DNA of 64,000 bases from Caulobacter segnis ATCC 21756 (GTDB lineage Bacteria > Pseudomonadota > Alphaproteobacteria > Caulobacterales > Caulobacteraceae), in the NCBI RefSeq assembly GCF_000092285.1, contig NC_014100.1, positions 1,488,001-1,552,000 of the forward strand, in the 5' to 3' direction. Below are positions 14,877 through 23,146 of the stretch, in pieces. Position 1 is the first letter of the stretch; the number at the start of each line of letters is the position of its first letter. Below the pieces are notes generated by a model, which worked only from the letters and a program-made list of their open reading frames with translations, ran no database searches and had not been told where the DNA came from. Made by a program: the position numbers and the translations under genes.

Positions 14877-15434
14877 ATGACCCGGATGATCCCGTACGTC
14901 GCGCTCGGCGCGGCGGCTTTTCTCGTTGCCGGCGCGGCCGGCGCCTCGACCGTCGTGCTTGGCGGCGGCTACGCCAACGAATGTTCCGACGCGGCCCTCG
15001 GAGGGCGTTCCGACGATCGCGCCGTGGTGGTCTGCACCACCGCCCTCGAACTTGAGACCCTCAGCTTCCGCGATCGGGCCCGAACCTATGTGAACCGTGG
15101 CGTGCTGCAGATGCGCCAGCGGCAGTTCGAGGCCGCGCGCGCGGACTTCGACCAGGCTTCAACCATCGATCCAGACCTCGGCGAGGCCTATGTGAACCGC
15201 GGGGCGACCCTGGTCGGCGAAGCGCGCTATCAGGACGGCATGGCCCAGATCGACAAGGGCCTGTCTCTCGGGGTCAAGGATCCCGAGCGCGCGCTGTTCA
15301 ATCGCGCCCTGGCCCACGAAGGTCTGGGGGATCTGCGGGCGGCCTACCAGGACTACGCCAAGGCGGCGGAGCTTAATCCGGAGTGGGCGGCGCCGAAGAC
15401 CGAACTCGCGCGTTTCACCGTCAAGCGGCCCTGA
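14877..15434 (+). CDS. Exported TPR protein
   Basis: A 185-residue protein with an N-terminal signal sequence (MIPYVALGAAAFLVAGAAGAS). It is followed by a Cys-containing segment (ANECSDAALGG...VVCTTALE) and about three TPR repeats (ARTYVNRGVLQMRQRQFEAARADFDQAS, GEAYVNRGATL.., RALFNRALAHEGLGDLRAAYQDYAKAAEL). The start at 14877 is set by AGGAGGA ending five bases upstream. It is probably a periplasmic scaffold of unknown partner. About 50 bases separate it from the next small exported protein. Confidence 0.75.
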   Translation: MTRMIPYVALGAAAFLVAGAAGASTVVLGGGYANECSDAALGGRSDDRAVVVCTTALELETLSFRDRARTYVNRGVLQMRQRQFEAARADFDQASTIDPDLGEAYVNRGATLVGEARYQDGMAQIDKGLSLGVKDPERALFNRALAHEGLGDLRAAYQDYAKAAELNPEWAAPKTELARFTVKRP

Positions 15435-15486
15435 TCTGCGCCTGGCCGGCGCGGCGGGCCGCTCCCATCAAGGAGTGCGGCGTCGC

Positions 15487-15882
15487 GTGCGGAAGCTGCT
15501 GTTCATATCGGTAGGTCTGGCGGCTCTGGGCGGCGCGGTCCATGCCCAGAGCCTGCGGGAGATCCAGGCTCGCAACGCCGCCGCCCACGCGTTGGAGGAC
15601 GTCCGGCGTGACCTGCTGGCCGGCCAGATCGACGCCGCCAACGCGCAGGAGCGCGCCAGGACCGAGGGCCTGCTGCGGGGCTTGGAGCAACAACGGACCA
15701 GTTCCGCCCTCACAGCGCCGTCGATGACGGTTGCGCCCGCGCGCGCCTTGGACGCGCCAGCGCCGCGTGAGGCCGACCGCGCCAGCGCCATGAGCCGGAT
15801 CGACCAACTGACCCAGGACGCTCTGGCCGAGAGCAACGCCCGCATGCGCGCCATCCGGCCGGCGAGCGAACCGAAACGCTGA
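15487..15882 (+). CDS. Small exported protein, unknown function
   Basis: A 131-residue product with a clear signal peptide (MRKLLFISVGLAALGGAVHAQS) and a mature part rich in Ala, Arg and Glu that is predicted largely helical (REIQARNAAAHALEDVRRDL). I do not recognise the family. Two GTG codons compete: 15475 lies within the AAGGAG ribosome site (15470-15475), so the GTG at 15487, with 11 bases spacing, is preferred. The zinc metallopeptidase gene starts 21 bases after its stop, so the two may be cotranscribed. Confidence 0.6.
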   Translation: MRKLLFISVGLAALGGAVHAQSLREIQARNAAAHALEDVRRDLLAGQIDAANAQERARTEGLLRGLEQQRTSSALTAPSMTVAPARALDAPAPREADRASAMSRIDQLTQDALAESNARMRAIRPASEPKR

Positions 15883-15903
15883 TCTGAACAGAACGAGGCA
15901 GGC

Positions 15904-16749
15904 ATGGAGTGGAAAGGCGGCCGTCGGTCCGGCAACATCGAGGATCGACGCGGTCTGGGGCCCGTCGGGATCGCCGGCGGCGGGATCGGCGCGATCGTGC
16001 TGGCCGCCATCGGCTATTTCGTTTTCGGGATCGATCCCCAGACGACGATGCAGGCCACGCAGCAATTGCAGCCAGCACAGCAGGAAGGGGCGCGAGGCGA
16101 GGTGTCCGATCGTGACGGGCAGTTCGTCGACGTGATCGAGACCTCCAACCGCGAGGTGTGGGCGCCGATCTTAGCTCGTGAAGGCGTGGACTACAGGCGG
16201 CCGGAGGCGATCGTGCTCTACAAGCAGGCCACCGGCACGGGCTGCGGCACGGGCCAGTCGGCGATGGGGCCGTTCTACTGTCCCGCCGACCAGAAGGTCT
16301 ATCTCGACCTTTCGTTCTGGCGGGAGCTGGAGAGCCGTTTTGGCGCGAAGGGCGAGTTCGCTCGGGCCTATGTCATCAGCCACGAGATCGGCCACCACGT
16401 TCAGCACCTGCTCGGCGCCGATCAGCAAGCCCGCCGCATGGGCGCGCGGGGCGAGGAGAGCGGTTCGGTGCGGCTCGAACTGCAGGCCGACTGCTACGCC
16501 GGCGTCTGGGCGGCCCATGCGAATGAAGCCTCGGGCGGTCGGATCGTCATCAACCGGGGCGATATCCAGGATGGTCTGGGCGCGGCCGCGGCGGTCGGAG
16601 ACGACACCATTCAGAACCGCACCCAAGGTCAGGTCGTGCCTGACAGTTTCACGCACGGCACGAGCGTTCAGCGCATGCGGTGGTTCAGCCGCGGCTATGA
16701 CCAGGGTGATCCGTCGGCTTGCGACACCTTCTCGGCCGCCAACCTCTAG
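15904..16749 (+). CDS. YpfJ-like neutral zinc metallopeptidase, membrane-anchored
   Basis: A 281-residue protein with an N-terminal MEWKGGRRSGNIEDRRG signature, one membrane segment (about residues 21-45, IAGGGIGAIVLAAIGYFVFG), and a periplasmic domain. Zinc-site motif YVISHEIGHHVQHLLG (HExxH) is near residue 160, with LELQADCYAGVWAAHA supplying the downstream Glu ligand. C-terminal FTHGTSVQRMRWFSRGYDQGD completes the YpfJ/Zn_peptidase family (PF04228). Substrates are unknown. The gene ends three bases from the convergent RidA gene. Confidence 0.87.
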   Translation: MEWKGGRRSGNIEDRRGLGPVGIAGGGIGAIVLAAIGYFVFGIDPQTTMQATQQLQPAQQEGARGEVSDRDGQFVDVIETSNREVWAPILAREGVDYRRPEAIVLYKQATGTGCGTGQSAMGPFYCPADQKVYLDLSFWRELESRFGAKGEFARAYVISHEIGHHVQHLLGADQQARRMGARGEESGSVRLELQADCYAGVWAAHANEASGGRIVINRGDIQDGLGAAAAVGDDTIQNRTQGQVVPDSFTHGTSVQRMRWFSRGYDQGDPSACDTFSAANL

Positions 16750-16752
16750 GGC

Positions 16753-17274
16753 CTATTTCGACGGGACATGGGCGATCAGCTGGATCTCGACGATGCCGCC
16801 GGGCGCCAGCAGGCCGGTCGTGCCGACGGCGGTCCAGGCCGGGTTGGGGCCCTTGATGAACTCGCCCTTCACGGCGTTGATCATGTTGATCTGCTCCCAA
16901 CGCGGCGCGGGCTGATCGGGACCTTCCCAGACGTGGAAGCTGTTGATCATGACGACGTCATCGAAGCTGGCGCCTGAGGCCTTCAGAACCGCGTCCAGAG
17001 CGTTGAATGTTCGGCGGACCTGCTTCTTGAAGGACTCCGGATCCGTGCCTTCGTCCTTGGCGCGACCCACGATCGCCCCGGAGACGTAGAGCGTATCGCC
17101 GACCCGCCGAGCCGGGGCGTACTTGATCTCGTCATAGGCCTTCTGATGGCCGGCGCTGGGGATGATGACCTCGCCGCCGGGCGCCGGGATCCTCTTGGGA
17201 TAAGTCTCCTGCGCGAAGGCGGGGGCGGCGGCCAAGGCGCAGGCGGCGAACAGGATCAGACGGCGGACGGTCAT
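16753..17274 (-). CDS. Exported RidA-family protein
   Basis: RidA proteins deaminate reactive enamine/imine intermediates, usually in the cytosol. This 173-residue member has a signal peptide (MTVRRLILFAACALAAAPAFAQ), so it is predicted periplasmic. RidA pattern seen: KYAPARRVGDTLYVSGAIVG, QVRRTFNALDAVLKASGASFDDVVMINSFHV and PAWTAVGTTGLLAPGGIVEIQLIA. The usual Arg of active RidA (near the C-terminal VE.D..A region) is not obvious, so enzymatic activity is uncertain. ATG 17274 chosen for the signal peptide and the GGAG upstream. It follows the alpha/beta hydrolase gene by 70 bases on the same strand. Confidence 0.8.
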   Translation of the reverse strand: MTVRRLILFAACALAAAPAFAQETYPKRIPAPGGEVIIPSAGHQKAYDEIKYAPARRVGDTLYVSGAIVGRAKDEGTDPESFKKQVRRTFNALDAVLKASGASFDDVVMINSFHVWEGPDQPAPRWEQINMINAVKGEFIKGPNPAWTAVGTTGLLAPGGIVEIQLIAHVPSK

Positions 17275-17344
17275 GGTTGGAACTCCGAAAGAACGTGGGT
17301 CTTCGGATCGCCTCAACGACCGCCGCCGGCAAGTGAAATTAAGG

Positions 17345-18115
17345 TCACCCGGCCGCCTTGAGGATCAGGTCCGCGATCGCCTGTGGATGCGAGATCATCG
17401 AGACGTGGCTGGATGGCAGCTCGATCGTCGTAGCGCCCATGCGCTTGGCCAGGAACCGTTCGAGATCGGGATTGGTCGTCTGGTCGTTGGCCGACACCGC
17501 GTAGAAGCTCGGCTTCTCACGCCAAGCGGCGACCGTGGTGCGGCTCGCGAACAGGTTGGCGGCGATCGGCTGCTGCACGGCGTGGAGCGCCAGAGCGCGC
17601 GCCGGGTCGAGGTCGCCGGCGAAATAGCGGACGAAGGCGTCCTTCGTCAGCCATGAATAGCCATCGTGGGTCACCACGCCGGATCGGGCGGGCATGGTCG
17701 GGTACTGAGCCGCGAGGGCGTTGAAATCCTCGCCGGCGTCCGGCGCGCGGGCGGCGACGTAGACGAGGGCGGAGACCTTCGGGTCGAGGCCGGCCTCGGT
17801 GATCGGAACCCCGCCCCAGGAGTGACCGACCAGCACGGTCGGCCCGTCCTGAAGCGCCAGGGCGCGGCGGGTCGCGGCTACGTCGTCGGCCAGGGACGTG
17901 AGCGGGTTTTGCACCGCCGTGACATTGCAGCCCTTGCCCTGGAGGCGGGGAATGACCTCGCTCCAGCACGAGCCGTCGGCCCAGGCGCCGTGGACCAGGA
18001 CAATGTTGCGAGCCGCCGTGCGGGCCAGGGCTGGAGCGGCGACGGAGAGGCCGACGCTCAAGCCGCCCAGCAGCAGGGCGCGGCGATCGGTGTGCAGGGG
18101 TGGGGAAGGCGGCAT
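17345..18115 (-). CDS. Alpha/beta hydrolase with Tat-type signal
   Basis: A 256-residue alpha/beta hydrolase. The N-terminus PPLHTDRRALLLGGLSVGLSVAAPALA resembles a twin-arginine signal, pointing to export of a folded protein. Catalytic features: NIVLVHGAWADGSCW (oxyanion loop HG), VLVGHSWGGVPI (nucleophile elbow GHSWG, Ser near residue 110), and SSHVSMISHP near the end for the catalytic His. It resembles the salicylate esterase-like group (PF12697); substrate unknown. The ATG at 18115 is preferred because the upstream extension is Arg/Gly-rich and unlike a start region. Tat genes lie at 44.5-46.4 kb. Confidence 0.78.
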   Translation of the reverse strand: MPPSPPLHTDRRALLLGGLSVGLSVAAPALARTAARNIVLVHGAWADGSCWSEVIPRLQGKGCNVTAVQNPLTSLADDVAATRRALALQDGPTVLVGHSWGGVPITEAGLDPKVSALVYVAARAPDAGEDFNALAAQYPTMPARSGVVTHDGYSWLTKDAFVRYFAGDLDPARALALHAVQQPIAANLFASRTTVAAWREKPSFYAVSANDQTTNPDLERFLAKRMGATTIELPSSHVSMISHPQAIADLILKAAG

Positions 18116-18283
18116 CTTGATGATCCCTGGACGGCCGCGCCGAAGACCCGTTCCTCGACCTGGCCATCGCGCCACCATTCGGCTGAAGATGTCGAAAGGA
18201 TACGCCGATGACGGCTTCGTGAACGGCTGGGCGCGCCAGCGCTTGACCTGCGCGTCAGCGGGCCTAGTGTCCGACGCTTGTTC

Positions 18284-18375
18284 ACCGGGGGGTCGCGCGC
18301 GCGGCTGAGATTGGGCTTTCGCCCTGACCCGTAGAACCTGATCCGGGTCATGCCGGCGAAGGGAGGGAACGCGGA
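18284..18375 (+). promoter_or_regulatory. TPP riboswitch (THI element)
   Basis: Upstream of thiC. The conserved GGCTGAGATTGGG (pyrimidine-sensing arm) begins at 18302, and ACCCGTAGAACCTGATCCGGG followed by TCATGCCGGCGAAGGGA covers 18328-18363. P1 strands flank it (TTCACCGGGG at 18281 and GGGAACGCG at 18365). This matches the thiamine pyrophosphate aptamer; ligand binding lowers thiC expression. Confidence 0.95.
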
Positions 18376-18422
18376 CGCGGTCTAGCTTTGCGTCCGTCAG
18401 ACCGACTCAAGCACGACACGTC

Positions 18423-20293
<1,871 letters not shown>

Positions 20294-20363
20294 GGCGGGT
20301 TTGACCCGCCGCAAGGCGGGGCGAGCGGCGGCGGCTGAAGCTTAGGCTTTCGGAGCCGCCGCC
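20294..20363 (+). promoter_or_regulatory. Two perfect hairpins between thiC and the next start
   Basis: GGCGGGT TTG ACCCGCC (20294-20310) follows the thiC stop directly and could stop or stabilise the transcript, though no T-run follows. A second stem, GGCGGCGGCT (20327-20336) with AGCCGCCGCC (20354-20363), is a perfect 10-bp pairing. It ends immediately before the ATG at 20364 and covers the likely CGGAG ribosome site. Confidence 0.5.
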
Positions 20364-21431
20364 ATGCTCACCCGTCGCGCCCTGATCACCGCCACGCCCT
20401 TGCTGGTCGCGGGCTGTTCAGCTGGCGAGAGCCCTTACGATCGCGCCGCCCGGGACCTCTGGCGGCTGCCGGACCTGGGCGGCGGCGTTCCGATGCTCGC
20501 CCTCGTCCACGCCGCGACCCTGGCGGCCAACGGGCACAACACCCAGCCGTGGCGGTTTCGGATCCAGCCACGAGTTATCGAGATCCTGCCGGACTTTTCG
20601 CGGCGGACGCCCGTGGTCGATCCGGACGATCATCATCTGTTCGTCAGTCTCGGCTGCGCTCTGGAAACCCTGCTGCGGGCGGGACTCGGCTATGGCTGGG
20701 CGGGCGAGCCCGAGCTGCTGCCGAGCGGCGGTGTCCGCATCGCGTTCTCCAGCGCGCCGGCGCGGCCTGACGCGCTGTTTCAGGCCATCCCCCACCGCGC
20801 CTCGACCCGGACCGAATACGATGGAAGGCCTGTGAGCGCGGCGACGCTGCGCGGGCTTGAGGCCGCTGTCGGACCGGAGGTGGCGCTTCGATGGGTGTTG
20901 GACCCGGACGACCGCGCCCACCTGACCGACATGATCGTCGACGGGAACAGCGCCCAGCTCGCCGATCCCGCCTTCATGCGCGAACTCACCGACTGGATTC
21001 GCTTCGACTCCCGGGAAGCCTTGGCGCAACGGGACGGGCTGTTCACCGCCGCCTCCGGCAACCTCACGGCTCCGCGCTGGCTGGGCGAGCGCTTGCTGCC
21101 GATGGTCATGACCGAGCAGGGCGAAGCCGAGCGGATCGCGCGGTGGATGAAGAGCTCGGCCGGCGCGGCCATCTTCACCGGTCCTTCCGAGACGCCTGCC
21201 GGCTGGATCGCCGTGGGGCGGGCCTTCACCCGCTTCGCGCTGAAGGCCACCGCCGCCGGCTTGAAGCTGGCGTTCCTCAACCAGCCGGTCGAGGACATCT
21301 GGATGCGTCGGCGCATGGCGGCCTGGATGGGCGCGCCGGCGCGGCGGCCCGATCTCGTGGTCCGCTTCGGCTATGGGCCGGAGTTGCCACGCTCGCTGCG
21401 CCGTCCGACCCAAGCCGTGCTGGTTCCCTAG
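20364..21431 (+). CDS. Nitroreductase-fold (Acg-like) protein with Tat/lipoprotein signal
   Basis: A 355-residue protein. The N-terminus LTRRALITATPLLVAGC combines a twin-arginine-like motif with a lipobox (LVAGC), so an exported lipoprotein is likely. The mature part matches Acg/nitroreductase-like FMN oxidoreductases: ATLAANGHNTQPWRFRI near residue 55, HRASTRTEYDGRPVSAATL, then MSERLL-type and LNQPVEDIWMRRRM regions, ending GYGPELPRSLRRPTQAVL. Substrate and cofactor binding are unproven. A 10-bp hairpin touches its start codon. Downstream is the S41 peptidase gene (70 bases). Confidence 0.75.
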   Translation: MLTRRALITATPLLVAGCSAGESPYDRAARDLWRLPDLGGGVPMLALVHAATLAANGHNTQPWRFRIQPRVIEILPDFSRRTPVVDPDDHHLFVSLGCALETLLRAGLGYGWAGEPELLPSGGVRIAFSSAPARPDALFQAIPHRASTRTEYDGRPVSAATLRGLEAAVGPEVALRWVLDPDDRAHLTDMIVDGNSAQLADPAFMRELTDWIRFDSREALAQRDGLFTAASGNLTAPRWLGERLLPMVMTEQGEAERIARWMKSSAGAAIFTGPSETPAGWIAVGRAFTRFALKATAAGLKLAFLNQPVEDIWMRRRMAAWMGAPARRPDLVVRFGYGPELPRSLRRPTQAVLVP

Positions 21432-21500
21432 CCCCGTCATCTTGCGCGGCTGGCTTTGATTTCACTGGCGCGGCGGCGGGGAGGCCTTCACCGTCGCGCC

Positions 21501-22871
21501 ATGAAACGTCTGAGTCTCGCCGCCGCAGCCGCCGTCCTCGCCTTCGCGGCGCCCGCGTCCGCCGAAAGCCCATTCTGGCCGGTTCAGACCAAGGGCGCCG
21601 TCGCGTCCGAGTTGCGCGGCGTGTGGAAGTCCCGAGGCTACGGCTGGATCGTCGAGTTCGGCCCCGATGGCGGCAAGCTGTTCCAGACGGCCGGCGGGGC
21701 CTGCTACGCCGATCCGCGCCGCGAGCCCGATCCGGACGGGGTCATGGGCGTCTGGCGCGCGGAAGGGCAGGGGACGATCACGCTCGCGGGCGACCCCGCC
21801 AGCACGCGTTATCTGTTCGACCGTCTTTCCAGCTTGCCGGCGGCCTGCGTCTCCACGGCCCCCTGGACAGCGGATCGCATCACGGCCTTCGTCGCCGACA
21901 CCTTCGCCGCGGTCTACCCGCACTCGGCGGAGCGCGGCCTGGACTGGTCGGCGCGCCGTGCGAGCGCCTTGACCAAGGCTGGCTCGCAGGCGTCGGATGC
22001 TCAGCTCTGGACGGCGCTTTCGGACCTTTTGGCGGGGCTCGATGACCCCCACGTCGAGCTGCACGGCGTTGTTGGCGGCGACCAACGGGACCTGGAGCCC
22101 GGCGTGTCGCCGACACTGGCGCGCGTGCGCGCCGCCGACCCGGAAGGCGGCGAGAAGGCCTGGCTGCAGGCCTATCGCGACGGGATCCTCACCCAGATCC
22201 TGGCGGGCAAAGGGCGGCAGGCGGCCAACAACAGGATCTTCTGGGGACGGGCCGGCGACATCGGCTACCTGAACGTCGTGACCATGGGGGCCTTCGCCCG
22301 TAACGCCGCGCCGGACGATCCACGCCCGCTGGACGCCGTGTTGGACGAGGCCTTGACCGCCTTCACCGGGGCCAAGGCCGTGGTGGTCGATGTCAGCAAC
22401 AACCGCGGCGGCTACGACACCATCAGTCGCGCGATCGCGGCCCGGTTCACCGATCAGCCGCGTCTGGCCTATTCCAAGGTCGCCGTGGGCGCCAAGGCGA
22501 CGCCGCAGCCCGTGACGGTGGAGCCGGCGAACGGACCGCGCTTCACCGGTCCTGTCTATCTGGTCACGAGCGACATCACCGTGAGCGCCGGCGAGACCTT
22601 CGGCCTGATGATGAAGGCGCTGCCGAACGTGAAGCAGGTGGGCGGCGTCACCCACGGCGCCTATTCGGACCAACTGCCCAAGCCCCTGCCGAACGGCTGG
22701 GCGTTCGCGCTTCCGGCCGAGCTCTACAAGACGTCGGATGGGCGAGACATGGAGGGCAGGGGCCTGGCCCCTGACATGCCGATGGTCATTTTCCCATCGG
22801 ACGATCTCGCCAACGGTCACGCCAAGGCGATCGAGGCGCTGATGGCGAAGATCCAGGTGAGCATTCCCTGA
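21501..22871 (+). CDS. S41 family peptidase-like exported protein
   Basis: A 456-residue protein with a signal peptide (MKRLSLAAAAAVLAFAAPASAES). The C-terminal half is a tail-specific protease (S41/IRBP) core: GDIGYLNVVTMG, AKAVVVDVSNNRGGYDTISRAIAARF, YLVTSDITVSAGETFGLMMKALPNVKQVG and PAELYKTSDGRDMEGRGLAPD. The Ser in TVSAGETF is in the position of the S41 nucleophile. No PDZ domain is evident; the N-terminal ~200 residues are unassigned. ATG 21501 is chosen because the signal peptide starts there. It probably acts in the periplasm on unknown substrates. Confidence 0.8.
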   Translation: MKRLSLAAAAAVLAFAAPASAESPFWPVQTKGAVASELRGVWKSRGYGWIVEFGPDGGKLFQTAGGACYADPRREPDPDGVMGVWRAEGQGTITLAGDPASTRYLFDRLSSLPAACVSTAPWTADRITAFVADTFAAVYPHSAERGLDWSARRASALTKAGSQASDAQLWTALSDLLAGLDDPHVELHGVVGGDQRDLEPGVSPTLARVRAADPEGGEKAWLQAYRDGILTQILAGKGRQAANNRIFWGRAGDIGYLNVVTMGAFARNAAPDDPRPLDAVLDEALTAFTGAKAVVVDVSNNRGGYDTISRAIAARFTDQPRLAYSKVAVGAKATPQPVTVEPANGPRFTGPVYLVTSDITVSAGETFGLMMKALPNVKQVGGVTHGAYSDQLPKPLPNGWAFALPAELYKTSDGRDMEGRGLAPDMPMVIFPSDDLANGHAKAIEALMAKIQVSIP

Positions 22872-23146
22872 AGTGAGGGCGGGCGGCGTCCAATCCACGC
22901 TTTGTTTCCATGATGAAACATCATTGCAAAGAGTGATGTTTGGCCACCGGAATGTGACCACGCTTCAAAGCTTCACCCTAAGCGAGGCGCGCCCAGGACA
23001 CACTGGTGCGCGCTTTATCACACATAGTCTTTCGCTGACGCCCCGGGGCGTTGCGACGCGGGACGCTGGCCCGTAAGGAGCAGCCCCCTGAAGCGTTGCG
23101 CCGCAAGAGCGGCGGCTTTGCTTGCAACTCATGTTCCGTGGGCTGA
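22872..23146 (+). promoter_or_regulatory. AT-richer intergenic region with palindrome before the TonB receptor gene
   Basis: No gene is seen in these 275 bases. A perfect palindrome ATGATG AAA CATCAT (22910-22924), flanked by TTTG/CAAA (22901-22904, 22927-22930), could be a regulator site for the TonB receptor gene. No riboswitch or clear -35/-10 was recognised. Confidence 0.4.
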
